A stretch of 64,000 bases of DNA from Paludibacteraceae bacterium (GCA_024399965.1 JAKSNJ010000009.1:1-64000), one strand, 5' to 3'; counted from the first letter of the stretch, positions 34,063-44,146 are shown. Notes: generated by a model not told the origin, from the sequence alone. Translations and numbers: made by a program.

Positions 34063-35851
34063 AAGGTTTAGAGGTATAGTATTTTTGCTCCTTTTTGGTG
34101 CGTTGACCTCGGTAGCACAGAATATCCCCGTGAGTATGGAATATACACGGGTGTATGACTATTTGGACGAATTGGCCACCGATGGCATTATTCACTCTAT
34201 GACGGAGGCAGTCCGCCCGTTCACTCGTGTGCAGATTGCTCACCTGTTAATGGAGGCGCAAGCGGCTGATTCGCTGATGAATAAACGGCAAAAAGATGAT
34301 TTGGCGTTTTATCTGAACGAGTTCAGTTTGGAGCGTGATACGATGCGCAACGGGTATGTGCAATACACAGACCATCAGACATTTAACCTGAGTCTGGCAG
34401 ACCCGCAATTCTCGTATATGACCAAGAATAAGCAATTCAAGATGCAGATTAAACCCATCTTGGGTGCTGAGGTGATTGGCGGCAAGAAGGGGGCTGTGGT
34501 CAAACGCTGGTATGGTGCTGAATTGCAAATGGATATCGCTCACCATGTGAGTATTTGGGGGTCGTTGCGGGACATCAGTTACAACGGAGAATGGTTCTTA
34601 AGGGACAAGTATTTCCCCAACCAATCTGCCAAAATAGATGGCGCCAAATTGACCAAGCCGATGTATCTGAATAACCGACAAGGTGTGCAGTACAAGGAGG
34701 CCAATTATGGCGGCGACTTCTCCGATAGCAAGGGAGGAATTAACCTCTATGCGTGGTGGGGTAGTATAGGACTAAGTCGTGAGAATATCCGTTGGGGCGA
34801 TGCCTATCACAGTTCGAATATCTTGAGCGGACGCACTCCTGCCGTGCCTCAATTGACCTTGCAACTGACCCCTGTTTGGTGGTTCCAATTCGACTATTTC
34901 CACGCGTGGCTGGTGAGCAACGTAAAGGACTCGACGGATTATTATATCGAAAATACCACCAAAGGTGTGGACCGCGAATATCGTCCTCACAGCAAGTACA
35001 TGGCTGCCAATATGTTTACTTTTAAGCCGTGTAAGTGGGTACATTTCAGTGTGGGAAATTCGATTGTTTATGCCGAACGTAATCCCCAAGCGGCCTATTT
35101 TATTCCGATAGCATTTTATAAGTCGCTGGACCACTTGCTGACGAAGGGAATCAGTTCGGAGAACCAAAATTCGCAAGTGTTTGCTACTCTGACCGTTCGG
35201 CCGGTAGATCACTTGAAATTGTACGGCTCGTTTTATGTAGATGAGTTTAAGTTCGACCGCCTAAAAAAGAGCAATAAGCAGAAAAATCCCGTGTCGTATT
35301 TGGTGGGCTTTGACTGGACAGGTTGGCCGGTTAAGGGGCTGAGTTTGAAAGGTGAATTTATGCGGTCGTATATTGCGTGCTACACCCATTCGATTGATGT
35401 TCTGGAGTTTACGAGCAACAGTTACAACTTGGGTCACTATATGGGCGACAATGCGCAGAGTGTGTTTGTGGAACTGAGTTACCGTCCGTATAAGGGTATG
35501 TGGCTGGCATTGAGTTATACCAATGATACCAAGTATAACCAATATTACTACGTGCGAGACGTGGTAGGTACCACCATATCGCAAAAGCCGTTTGGCAAGA
35601 AGATTTACCAAAATGACCAAGTGGACTTGAAATTTACGTATGAGGTGCACCCCAATATGTATTTGGTGGCAGGCGTAAGTTATAACTATGCACGGGCATA
35701 CGACAATACCGGCGGTAAAGATAAACCTTATGTAGATGGCACAACGGCAGAACAAATGGGCGATGCAGCATATTATATGCAAAAGTTCTGCCCCTCGCTG
35801 TATCAAGGAAAAAACATTACCGCTAATGTGGGCTTCTCATTTGGCTTCTAA
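34058..35851 (+). CDS. Wzi-family capsule assembly outer-membrane protein
   Basis: A 597-residue predicted outer-membrane beta-barrel with a signal peptide (MKRFRGIVFLLLFGALTSVA, cleaved near AQ). An N-terminal helical segment is followed by alternating amphipathic strands rich in aromatic residues and a final GFSFGF. Features such as WYGAELQMDIAHHVSIWGSL, GLSRENIRWGDAYHSSNIL and ERNPQAAYFIPIAFY are those of the Bacteroidota Wzi-like family involved in surface polysaccharide attachment. The start is GTG, contributed by the upstream heptamer array. Confidence 0.75.
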   Translation: MKRFRGIVFLLLFGALTSVAQNIPVSMEYTRVYDYLDELATDGIIHSMTEAVRPFTRVQIAHLLMEAQAADSLMNKRQKDDLAFYLNEFSLERDTMRNGYVQYTDHQTFNLSLADPQFSYMTKNKQFKMQIKPILGAEVIGGKKGAVVKRWYGAELQMDIAHHVSIWGSLRDISYNGEWFLRDKYFPNQSAKIDGAKLTKPMYLNNRQGVQYKEANYGGDFSDSKGGINLYAWWGSIGLSRENIRWGDAYHSSNILSGRTPAVPQLTLQLTPVWWFQFDYFHAWLVSNVKDSTDYYIENTTKGVDREYRPHSKYMAANMFTFKPCKWVHFSVGNSIVYAERNPQAAYFIPIAFYKSLDHLLTKGISSENQNSQVFATLTVRPVDHLKLYGSFYVDEFKFDRLKKSNKQKNPVSYLVGFDWTGWPVKGLSLKGEFMRSYIACYTHSIDVLEFTSNSYNLGHYMGDNAQSVFVELSYRPYKGMWLALSYTNDTKYNQYYYVRDVVGTTISQKPFGKKIYQNDQVDLKFTYEVHPNMYLVAGVSYNYARAYDNTGGKDKPYVDGTTAEQMGDAAYYMQKFCPSLYQGKNITANVGFSFGF

Positions 35852-35868
35852 ATCTAATAATACCATAC

Positions 35869-37446
35869 ATGAAACAAATCTACTACTATTTACTTTTATT
35901 CACATTTGCCCTAACGGCTTGTCAAGCGCCAGATGGGGATATTTATATTCTGTACGACAACGACGTGCATTGTGCAATAGACGGATACGAGAAAATGGCT
36001 GCCTTGAAAGCAGACTATTTACACCAATCTATCTATGTCAATGTGGTGAGTTGTGGTGACTTTGTACAAGGCAATAAAGTGGGAAGTATTTCTAAGGGCC
36101 GGTATCCAGTTGCCATTATGAATGCGGTGCCGTATGACTATGTGACGTTGGGTAATCACGAGTTTGATTACGGTATTCCGCAGATGAAAAAACTGATGTG
36201 GTGGTTGCGTGCCAAGTGCGTGTGCTGTAATGTGGATTACGAGCCAACGGGCAAACCGCTGTATCCGGCGTATGACATTCGGACCTACGGAACGACCGAT
36301 GTGGCTTTTGTGGGTGTGGCTACGCCAACAACTCTCACTACCTCTGTGCCTACTAATTTTCAGAACGAGAAAGGGGAGATACTCTATAATTTTCACCGAG
36401 ACGATTTAATGGAAGTTGTGCAAAAGGCGGTGAATGCTGCCCGTGCCGACGGTGCTGATTATGTGGTGGTGTTGTCCCATTTGGGTGATAATACGCCAGA
36501 AGTTTCGTCCATGGATTTGATTGCCAACACGACAGGAATAGATGTTGTGTTAGATGGTCATGCTCATCACCTATTTAACATGAAAGTGACGAATGCAGTA
36601 GGTGATTCGGTTATTGTGGCCAGTACGGGACATGATTTCAGTTCGATAGGGCGACTACTGATTACCAAAGAAGGGCAATTGTCAAACGAGTTGATTGATA
36701 TGGCGTCGTATGAAGGAACCCACTCACGGTTGCATACTCGCATCGCATCGGTGATGAAACGCGTCAATGCCAAAACAGACCGTTATGTGGGCTTTGCCCA
36801 AATGCCGTTGGTAGATAGCGATGCAGATGGTAATCGTTTAGTTCGTTTGGGGGAAACTAATTTAGGTGATTTTGTGGCCGATGCAATGCGCGTAGTAAGT
36901 AAGTCGGATATCGGTATTGCCAATGCCGGCGGATTGCGTGCCAGTTTGAAAGCAGGGAATATTACATACGGCGATGTGCTGCAAGTGCTGCCATTCAATA
37001 ACACTCTATACAAGATTGAAGTGAGCGGTCAGCGCTTGATAGACGCTTTGGAAATAGGTGTTGCCGCCTATCCAAAGGAGAATGGTGATTTGCTGCATGT
37101 AAGTGGCATACGTTATTCATTCGACCCAAGCATTCCCAGTTCGATACATTTAGATGTCGAGGGCTTTTGTGACAGTATAGGTGACAGTCGCCGTGTGCAA
37201 ACCGTAGAAATAGAGCGCAACGGGGAGTGGCTGCCGATACACCCGGACTCGATGTACACCGTCGGTGGACAGAGTTATAATTTGGTGTTTGACGGTTCGT
37301 CGGGCATGTTTAGGAACACTCAATTAGTGGACGACATTGAGCATATCAGCGATGTTGATGTGGTGATACGGTATATGGGCCTTTTGGGCGACACCATTCG
37401 CGTCTCCCAATATGGTAAAAGCCAAGAACGTATAAGAATACTCTAA
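35869..37446 (+). CDS. 5'-nucleotidase/UshA-like lipoprotein
   Basis: A 525-residue metallophosphatase with a lipoprotein signal (FTFALTACQ). The catalytic domain shows YDNDVHCAIDG, CGDFVQGN, LGNHEFDYG, and later VVLSHLGDN and DGHAHH, the dinuclear metal ligands. The C-terminal 5'-nucleotidase domain includes GETNLGDFVADAMR and NAGGLRASLKAG. It probably removes phosphate from nucleotides at the cell surface or in the periplasm; the exact substrate is not determined. Confidence 0.88.
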   Translation: MKQIYYYLLLFTFALTACQAPDGDIYILYDNDVHCAIDGYEKMAALKADYLHQSIYVNVVSCGDFVQGNKVGSISKGRYPVAIMNAVPYDYVTLGNHEFDYGIPQMKKLMWWLRAKCVCCNVDYEPTGKPLYPAYDIRTYGTTDVAFVGVATPTTLTTSVPTNFQNEKGEILYNFHRDDLMEVVQKAVNAARADGADYVVVLSHLGDNTPEVSSMDLIANTTGIDVVLDGHAHHLFNMKVTNAVGDSVIVASTGHDFSSIGRLLITKEGQLSNELIDMASYEGTHSRLHTRIASVMKRVNAKTDRYVGFAQMPLVDSDADGNRLVRLGETNLGDFVADAMRVVSKSDIGIANAGGLRASLKAGNITYGDVLQVLPFNNTLYKIEVSGQRLIDALEIGVAAYPKENGDLLHVSGIRYSFDPSIPSSIHLDVEGFCDSIGDSRRVQTVEIERNGEWLPIHPDSMYTVGGQSYNLVFDGSSGMFRNTQLVDDIEHISDVDVVIRYMGLLGDTIRVSQYGKSQERIRIL

Positions 37447-37459
37447 AACCAAATAAGTG

Positions 37460-38560
37460 ATGAAGAAAATAGTACTGATAATGAGTGTGTTGGCATTGGT
37501 GGCTTGCGGTAAGCAATCCACAGATAACACTCAAGAAATTACAGAACGAAAGGTGCTTGTGACCAAGACACAAGTGTGTGAGTTACCCTTCCGTATTCCG
37601 GCTCAACTGCGTGGTAAACAGGATATTGCTATTTTACCACAGGTCAGTGGTGCATTGGTAGAGGTGCTGGTGGAAGAAGGTCAGCGCGTGAAGAAAGGAC
37701 AACCCCTGTTCCGAATAGACGCGACGGCATATCAAGCAGCGTACGACAATGCACGTGGAGCAGTATTGCGTGCCGAAGTAGCGGTGAATACAGAGCAATT
37801 AGAAGTAGAGGCAAAGAAAGTGCTGCTGGACAAGAACATCATTTCCGAGCATGAATATAAAGTGCAAGAGAATAATCTCCGTATTGCTCAAGCCACGTTG
37901 GAAGAAGCCAAGGGGGCACTTAGTCATGCCCAAAATGACCTTAATCATACTACGGTGGTAGCACCTAATACCGGTGTGGTAGGTACGATAACGTATAAAC
38001 AAGGTAGTTTGGTTAGTCCTGATATGGCGCAACCACTCACAATCGTATCAGATAACAGTATGATTTACGCCTATGCTTCGTTGGCAGAACAATCCTATAT
38101 GGTTCTGCTCAAGGAGTATGGCAGTAAGGACAGCATTATTGCGCAACTGCCTGATATGCACTTGATATTGGCAGAAGGTTCTACGTTCCCTCATTCGGGG
38201 CGCTTAGAGACTATTTCGGGCGTAATAGACAAGACGACGGGCGCGATTTCTATTCGTATCGCTTTCCCCAATCCGGAAGGAAAGTTATCTGCAGGCGGCA
38301 GTGCTCAAGTGGAGTTTGTGTATTCGTTTGACGGTATCGTTATTCCTCGTAAGGCGACTTTTGACATTCAGGACAAAACCTATTGCTACGTAGCAACACA
38401 GCAGGATTCGGTTTATACTGTTTCTTCCAAGATGATAGATGTGATGCGCCTTAATGAGACGGAATTTGCTGTTGATGGTCTGAACGACGGTGAAGTGGTA
38501 GTCATAGAAGGCGTGAAGAAACTGGTTAACGGTCAACAAATAGAGCCAATATGGAACTAA
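37460..38560 (+). CDS. RND efflux periplasmic adaptor (lipoprotein)
   Basis: A 366-residue membrane fusion protein linking an RND pump to an outer-membrane channel. Lipobox LVAC gives Cys16. The lipoyl-like halves VSGALVEVLVEEGQRVKKGQ and NTGVVGTITYKQGSLVSP flank an alpha-hairpin rich in Ala and Glu. ATG 37460 is preferred to the GTG three bases upstream. The end overlaps the pump gene by ten bases. No TolC-type gene is present in the window. Confidence 0.9.
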   Translation: MKKIVLIMSVLALVACGKQSTDNTQEITERKVLVTKTQVCELPFRIPAQLRGKQDIAILPQVSGALVEVLVEEGQRVKKGQPLFRIDATAYQAAYDNARGAVLRAEVAVNTEQLEVEAKKVLLDKNIISEHEYKVQENNLRIAQATLEEAKGALSHAQNDLNHTTVVAPNTGVVGTITYKQGSLVSPDMAQPLTIVSDNSMIYAYASLAEQSYMVLLKEYGSKDSIIAQLPDMHLILAEGSTFPHSGRLETISGVIDKTTGAISIRIAFPNPEGKLSAGGSAQVEFVYSFDGIVIPRKATFDIQDKTYCYVATQQDSVYTVSSKMIDVMRLNETEFAVDGLNDGEVVVIEGVKKLVNGQQIEPIWN

Positions 38561-41500
38561 AAACATTCATTAAGAGGCCGGTACTGAGTTCGGTAGTCAG
38601 TATTCTGATTGTTTTGTTGGGTTTATTCGGCTTGTTGTCGTTGCCTGTAGAACAATATCCCGATATCGCTCCGCCAACGGTTTATGTGACCACCTATTTC
38701 ACAGGAGCATCGGCATCTACGATACAGAAATCTGTGATTGTACCCTTGGAGGAGGCCATCAATGGTGTGGAAGATATGATGTATATGTCCTCTACAGCCA
38801 GTAATTCCGGTGAGGCGGAGATTGTGATTTATTTCAAGCAGGGTACAGACCCCGATATGGCGACGGTAAATGTGCAGAACCGCGTCAATCAGGCGCAGTC
38901 GCAGTTGCCTGCAGAGGTAAAACAATACGGTGTAGAGGTTACTAAAAAACAGAACTCTATCTTGCAGTTTATTGCGATTTCATCTCCCGACGACACCTAC
39001 GATGAGAAATTTCTGAATAACTATCTGGCTATCAACCTCAAACCGAAGATTCTGCGTATCAATGGTGTGGGCAAGATGGATATGTTCGGTTCGAATTACT
39101 CTATGCGTGTGTGGTTGCACCCTGCCGTGATGGAGGCCCACCATATTACTCCTACCGATGTATTAGCCGCCCTTTCGGAACAGAATATAGAGGCAGCAAC
39201 GGGTTCCATCGGTGATAACAGTGAAGAACAGACACAGTTTGCAATGGTTTACTCGGGTCGCTTGACCAGTATAGAGGAGTTTGAAGATATTATCATTAAG
39301 ACGACTGATAACGGTGAAACACTTTATTTAAGAGATATAGCCGATATCGAGTTGGGTAGTGAGTTCTACTCCTTTATTTCAGAGATTAACGAGCACCCCG
39401 GTGCCATTTGTGCCATTTATCAGACGGCAGGAAGTAATGCGAGTCAGGTAAATAACCAAATAACGCAACTGCTGGAGGAAGAGGCCAAATTGATGCCACA
39501 AGGCATGAAGTTTGATGTGCTGATGAACACAAATGACTTCCTGAATGCCTCTATGCACGAGGTAATAAAGACGTTGATAGAGGCATTGATATTGGTGGTG
39601 CTGATTGTGCTGTTGTTCTTGCATGACTGGCAATCTACCGTTATCCCGTTTGTGGGCATTATGGTCAGTTTGGTCGGCACGTTTGCCTTTATGCAGGCGG
39701 TGGGCTTTTCTATTAACCTGATTTCGCTGTTTGCCCTTGTGTTAGTGATAGGAACGGTGGTAGATGACAGTATTGTGGTGGTGGAGGCGGTGCATGAGAA
39801 ATTAGATGCCGGTTACACGTCTTCGATGAAGGCATCTATCGATGCCATGTCCGAGATAACAATGGCGGTCATCACGTCCTCGTTGGTCTTTATGGCGGTG
39901 TTCATTCCTGTCAGTATGATGTCCGGTACCAGTGGTACTTTCTTCCGCCAATTCGGTTTGACGATGGCGGTGGCCGTAGGTATATCGGCATTGAATGCCC
40001 TGACTCTCTCACCTGCCTTGTGTGCGATTATGCTCAAGCCCAAACAAGGAGCGAAGAAACAGAATTTCTATCATCGTTTCTCGACTGCCTTTGATGAGGC
40101 GTTTAACAAGTGGAGTGAGAAATACAAGAACGGTTTGAAGCCGATTATTAAACGTCCGTGGATAGCATTTGTGGTGGTGGCTGCTTCTGCCTTGATTATG
40201 GCGTGGTCCATGTGGGTTACTCCCAGTGGCTTTGTACCTCAAGAGGATAGGGGTATGTTCATGTGTGAGGTGATGATGCCTGCCGGAACGAGTTTGCACG
40301 TTACATCCGATGTGATGCGTGAGATAGAGGCGGATATTATGCAAATGCCTGATGTAGAGACGGTTGGTAAGATTGCGGGTTATGGTTTTATGTCAGGTCG
40401 TTGCACCAATGCCGGTTTTATTGTGGTCGATCTTAAACCGTGGGAAGAACGTGGATTCTACTCCATAGCCAGTGTGATGGAAAAAGTTTATGCGCTGGGT
40501 GATAAATATAAAGATGCCGTTATTATACCATTCCAAATGCCAATGATTCCCGGATATGGCTCAAGTGCCGATGCCGAGATTTATCTGCAAGATAAAGTAG
40601 GAGGCGATATAGAGGAAATGGTGGCCCAATGTGAAGAGTTTTTGGCAGCCCTTAATCAGCACCCAGATATTCAAGCTGCGTACACCAGTTTTAATATTGA
40701 CAATCCGCAGTATTTGGTGCAAGTCGATGTGCCCCGTTGCCATCAGGCAGGATTGAAATCCACCGATGTGCTCAATTCGTTGGCAGTCTTTATGGGTGGC
40801 GCCTACAGCGGCGATATCAATTTGTATGGTAAGGTATATAAGGTGATGGTACAAGGTACGCCGAACAGTCACAATAAACTGACGGACCTCAATACCAATT
40901 ATATTCGTACCAAATCCGGAGAAATGGCACCTCTGTCCAACTTCCTGAAACTGCGTCCAATAAAAGGTTCGGCTTCGCTGACACGCTTTAACCTGTTGAA
41001 TTCCATTCAGTTTAATGCCTCTCCTGCAGCAGGTAAGTCCACCGGTGAGTTAATTGCTGCAGTAAAAGAGACAGCAGACAAAGTGCTGAGTCGTGACTAC
41101 ACGTACGAATACGGCGGTATGACCCGTGAGCAGAGCAACAGCGGTTCTATCGGTGTGATGTTTGCCATTTCTGCTATCCTGATTTACCTGATTTTAGCTT
41201 GTTTGTATGAGAGTTATGTGATTCCGCTGTCTATTATTTTGGCCGTTCCGATGGGTTTGATGGGGGCATTCCTCTTTACCAAGTTGTTCGGAATGGACAA
41301 TAATATCTATTTGCAGACAGGTGTTGTGATGTTGATAGGTCTGCTCAGTAAGACCGGTATTTTGATTGTGGAATTTGCCTTGCAAAAACGCAAAGAAGAG
41401 GGGCTGAGTATCAAAGATGCTGCTTTGGAGGCCGCCAAAGCCCGTTTGCGTCCGATTATGATGACCGCAGGAACGATGGTAATCGGTTTGTTGCCGTTGC

Positions 41501-41679
41501 TGACCTCCCGTGGAGTAGGTGCGATGGGCAATATTAGTTTGGGTATTGGAACGGTGTTCGGTATGCTGATAGGTTGCATAGGACTGCTGTTCTTGATACC
41601 GGCACTGTTTGTGGTGTTCCAAACTCTGCAAGAGAAAATTAAGCCCTTGGAAAAAGAGAAAGAAGAGGAAATGTACTAA
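38551..41679 (+). CDS. RND efflux pump, hydrophobe/amphiphile family
   Basis: A 1042-residue inner-membrane proton antiporter like AcrB/MexB. MELKTFIKRPVLSSVVSILI is the first helix; two large periplasmic loops and twelve membrane segments follow. The proton-relay Asp pair is in VVDDSIVVVEAVHE of helix 4. RPIMMTAGTMVIGLLPLL lies in the second half. Substrates are probably drugs, bile acids or detergents, which is inferred from the family. It converges with folC after 17 bases, and no terminator is visible. Confidence 0.95.
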   Translation: MELKTFIKRPVLSSVVSILIVLLGLFGLLSLPVEQYPDIAPPTVYVTTYFTGASASTIQKSVIVPLEEAINGVEDMMYMSSTASNSGEAEIVIYFKQGTDPDMATVNVQNRVNQAQSQLPAEVKQYGVEVTKKQNSILQFIAISSPDDTYDEKFLNNYLAINLKPKILRINGVGKMDMFGSNYSMRVWLHPAVMEAHHITPTDVLAALSEQNIEAATGSIGDNSEEQTQFAMVYSGRLTSIEEFEDIIIKTTDNGETLYLRDIADIELGSEFYSFISEINEHPGAICAIYQTAGSNASQVNNQITQLLEEEAKLMPQGMKFDVLMNTNDFLNASMHEVIKTLIEALILVVLIVLLFLHDWQSTVIPFVGIMVSLVGTFAFMQAVGFSINLISLFALVLVIGTVVDDSIVVVEAVHEKLDAGYTSSMKASIDAMSEITMAVITSSLVFMAVFIPVSMMSGTSGTFFRQFGLTMAVAVGISALNALTLSPALCAIMLKPKQGAKKQNFYHRFSTAFDEAFNKWSEKYKNGLKPIIKRPWIAFVVVAASALIMAWSMWVTPSGFVPQEDRGMFMCEVMMPAGTSLHVTSDVMREIEADIMQMPDVETVGKIAGYGFMSGRCTNAGFIVVDLKPWEERGFYSIASVMEKVYALGDKYKDAVIIPFQMPMIPGYGSSADAEIYLQDKVGGDIEEMVAQCEEFLAALNQHPDIQAAYTSFNIDNPQYLVQVDVPRCHQAGLKSTDVLNSLAVFMGGAYSGDINLYGKVYKVMVQGTPNSHNKLTDLNTNYIRTKSGEMAPLSNFLKLRPIKGSASLTRFNLLNSIQFNASPAAGKSTGELIAAVKETADKVLSRDYTYEYGGMTREQSNSGSIGVMFAISAILIYLILACLYESYVIPLSIILAVPMGLMGAFLFTKLFGMDNNIYLQTGVVMLIGLLSKTGILIVEFALQKRKEEGLSIKDAALEAAKARLRPIMMTAGTMVIGLLPLLTSRGVGAMGNISLGIGTVFGMLIGCIGLLFLIPALFVVFQTLQEKIKPLEKEKEEEMY

Positions 41680-41696
41680 GTATGTGTGTCTCTTCC

Positions 41697-43166
41697 TTAA
41701 AACAGCGGTAGGGTCTCGCCTACCACATAGTTGCTGCCGCCGATGAAGATGATGTCTTGGTCGGTGGCTGCTTTTTGTGCAGCATGTATAGCAGCAGTGA
41801 CCGTGGAATAGATGTTGCCTTGCAGACCATGTGCAGCACCTAATGCCTGCATCTTGGTAGCAGGTATAGCACGATGTGTTTGTGCTTGAGTCCAGTAGTA
41901 AATGGCGTTAGCAGGCAGTAGGGACATAACAACATCTACGTCTTTGTCATCCACCATGCCGAATACCATGTGGATATTCGATTGTGGATTTTGAATTTTC
42001 ACTAGTTGCTGTGCGACATATTTAATTCCGTGTGAGTTGTGCCCTGTGTCGCAGATAGTGAGGGGGGTAGAGGACAGAGTTTCCCAGCGGCCACGTAAGC
42101 CGGTGAGGGTGCAAACTTGGGCAAAGCCCTGTTGATAGGCGGTAGGTGGTAGGTGGTAGGTAGTAGGTGATAGGTGGTAGGTAGTAGGTGGTAGGTGGTG
42201 GGTGAGGACACGGAGGGCGACGTAGGCGGTTTGCATGTTGTGCTCCTGATAGATGCCATGTAATTGACAATCAGGTATATCGCGTGTGCGGCAACGGCGC
42301 AAGTATTCGCATTGGTCGGCAAAGTAAAGACGGCAATCAGTCGTTTCCAATCCGTGACCGAGTATGCCGCATTCGGCTGCTTTTGCCATGAAAACGGGTG
42401 CTGTCTCAGTGTCTGTTTCTCCGATGACGCAAGGGACGTTGTTTTTCATAATTCCTGCCTTTTCACCGGCAATTTGTGCCAAAGTGTTGCCCAAAAATTC
42501 GGTGTGGTCAAGTCCTATGTTGGTGATGACGGACAGCAGAACGCCCGTTTGTGTGGCAGGGTTGAAGGGTGGCAGGATATTGGTGGAATCGAGACGACCT
42601 CCTAATCCCACTTCAATGACGGCTATATCCACCTGTTGCTCGACAAAGTACCAAAATGCCATCGCCATGGCTGTCTCAAAGAACGAAGGGTGGAGTTGGT
42701 CGAGGAAAGTTTTGTTCTCTTCCACGAACCGGACAACCGCCTCTTGGGGTATCATTGTGTCTTGTGCATGGTAGCATAAAGTGTCGGTCACGTATGCTTC
42801 GACTGTCGGTCGACCGTCGGTCGACTGTCGGTCGACTGTCGGCTCGCTGTCGGTTCGCCGTCGGTTCGCCGTCGGTTCGCCGTCGGCAAAAACCCGTATT
42901 CGTTCGCGAAAATCCACGAGGTGTGGAGATGTGTATAAACCGACCTTGAGTCCGGCACATCGCAGCGAGGCAGCAATGAGGTGCGAGGTGGAGCCCTTGC
43001 CATTGGTTCCAGCTATGTGTACGGCACGCAATTGAGTGTGCGGATTGCCCAAATGACGCATGAGGGCGAGGGTGTTGTCCAAGCCCGGCTTATAGGCAGA
43101 AGCACCGACCAAATGGAATGCCGGCGTCGAAGCATAGAGGTATGTGATGGCGTCTTGGTAAGTCAT
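41697..43166 (-). CDS. folC: Dihydrofolate/folylpolyglutamate synthase with two repeat insertions
   Basis: Adds glutamate to dihydropteroate and folates using ATP. The 489-residue protein is longer than the usual 420-450. The core is intact: HIAGTNGKGSTSHL, SPHLVDFRERIRV, EVGLGGRLDSTN, NIGLDHTEFLGNT, GEKAGIMK and DTGHN. Two loops are enlarged by short tandem repeats. One of about 40 residues follows RIRV (11-base units, 42801-42888). The other follows RVLTHH and reads TTYHLSP/TTYHLPP (7-base units, 42134-42203). Both stay in frame, so the enzyme is predicted to be functional, but change by one unit would shift the frame. Confidence 0.9.
   Translation of the reverse strand: MTYQDAITYLYASTPAFHLVGASAYKPGLDNTLALMRHLGNPHTQLRAVHIAGTNGKGSTSHLIAASLRCAGLKVGLYTSPHLVDFRERIRVFADGEPTANRRRTDSEPTVDRQSTDGRPTVEAYVTDTLCYHAQDTMIPQEAVVRFVEENKTFLDQLHPSFFETAMAMAFWYFVEQQVDIAVIEVGLGGRLDSTNILPPFNPATQTGVLLSVITNIGLDHTEFLGNTLAQIAGEKAGIMKNNVPCVIGETDTETAPVFMAKAAECGILGHGLETTDCRLYFADQCEYLRRCRTRDIPDCQLHGIYQEHNMQTAYVALRVLTHHLPPTTYHLSPTTYHLPPTAYQQGFAQVCTLTGLRGRWETLSSTPLTICDTGHNSHGIKYVAQQLVKIQNPQSNIHMVFGMVDDKDVDVVMSLLPANAIYYWTQAQTHRAIPATKMQALGAAHGLQGNIYSTVTAAIHAAQKAATDQDIIFIGGSNYVVGETLPLF
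42134..42203 (+). repeat. Ten heptamer units inside folC
   Basis: Plus-strand consensus GGTAGGT with G/A changes at the first two positions; ten contiguous units, 70 bases. Three units make seven codons, so the protein repeats TTYHLPP-like segments. Confidence 0.95.
42801..42888 (+). repeat. Eight 11-base units inside folC
   Basis: Units go from GACTGTCGGTC to CGCCGTCGGTT and end with CGCCGTCGGCA; 88 bases. The first half matches words at 31350-31371 upstream of porE. Confidence 0.95.
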
Positions 43167-43174
43167 ATTGTAGA

Positions 43175-43202
43175 AAAAAGAGTGACCGAAGCCACTCTTT
43201 TT
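43175..43202 (-). terminator. Terminator of the beta-barrel protein gene
   Basis: Minus-strand RNA folds as AAAAAGAGUGGC, a UUCG tetraloop, GUCACUCUUUUU, with a T run. It lies 21 bases after the stop codon and just before folC. Confidence 0.9.
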
Positions 43203-43222
43203 GTAGATGAGATTCTAAAAGA

Positions 43223-44146
43223 TTAGAAACGATAACCAACGGTAACAGCCAAAGCGTCAGAGTTCATATACAACTTTTTGTCAAGCTCTTTGGCTCTTTT
43301 CTGAGCATTGGTAGTAGCAAGATTCAGCATACCGAGGTCATAGCTGATGTTGAGAGAGAGGTTCTTCCAAGCGCAACCTACGCCGAAGCCCCAACTCATG
43401 TCAAACCATTGCATGAGGTTATCTTTGCCGTCTTTGTCAATGTCCATTTCATTGGTCTCTTTTTCGCCGTCTATAATGGTGATGACTTTGGCAGTACCTT
43501 TGCTGAAGTTAGGAATATATTCTTCACTAGCTTGTTTGCCATCTGCCCATTCAACCATTTTCTCTCTGCCGCTGATGTAATCAGCCATTTCTTTCGCACC
43601 GGTTTTTTTACCATCGTATTTCATGCTTTCTTCACGGCTTTGAGTCATAGCAATATGGAAACGGAGTTGAGGACCGGTGTAAGCAAACACACGCCAATCA
43701 CTATTGATTTGGTAAGCGTATTGTGCGCGGATAGGCATTTGGATTGTGTGCATCGTGAGGTCTGCTTTCAATACAAGATCAGACAACTTACCATCTGCTT
43801 CCTCTTGCAACTTCTCAAATGCTGCTACGGCTTCTTCTTTTGCCTTTTTCATGTCATCATTGGTGTTGTAGAGGTTGTTGTTCAAGAACTGGTAGTTCAA
43901 ACCAATAATCAAACTGGGAATGTGAGGACCGTCCATGAAGTCCAATTGAACATTGCCACCAACATGGAAACCATCCATCTTGTACATGTCAATTTCTTCT
44001 TGCAAGAGTTCTGCCGGAACATCCTCTTCAACGGCACGAATACTTCCGTGGTCGTAACCAAACTCCAAACCAAAGTTAGGAGTAACACCTGCAGACATAC
44101 CCATTGCAAGAGCAGCTGCAAACACTGTCATAAATACTTTTTTCAT
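43223..44146 (-). CDS. Outer-membrane beta-barrel protein
   Basis: A 307-residue protein with a signal peptide (MKKVFMTVFAAALAMGMSAG) and a PorT-like or opacity-type eight-strand barrel: FGLEFGYDHGSI, VGGNVQLDFMD, SLIIGLNYQF, PIRAQYAYQI, WRVFAYTGPQLRF, SWGFGVGCAWK, LSLNISYDLGM and a final ALAVTVGYRF ending in Phe. A charged insertion of about 60 residues (DDMKKAKEEAVAAFEKLQEE) and another Lys-rich loop at residues 185-235 are unusual. The function is unknown; it may be structural. Confidence 0.8.
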   Translation of the reverse strand: MKKVFMTVFAAALAMGMSAGVTPNFGLEFGYDHGSIRAVEEDVPAELLQEEIDMYKMDGFHVGGNVQLDFMDGPHIPSLIIGLNYQFLNNNLYNTNDDMKKAKEEAVAAFEKLQEEADGKLSDLVLKADLTMHTIQMPIRAQYAYQINSDWRVFAYTGPQLRFHIAMTQSREESMKYDGKKTGAKEMADYISGREKMVEWADGKQASEEYIPNFSKGTAKVITIIDGEKETNEMDIDKDGKDNLMQWFDMSWGFGVGCAWKNLSLNISYDLGMLNLATTNAQKRAKELDKKLYMNSDALAVTVGYRF

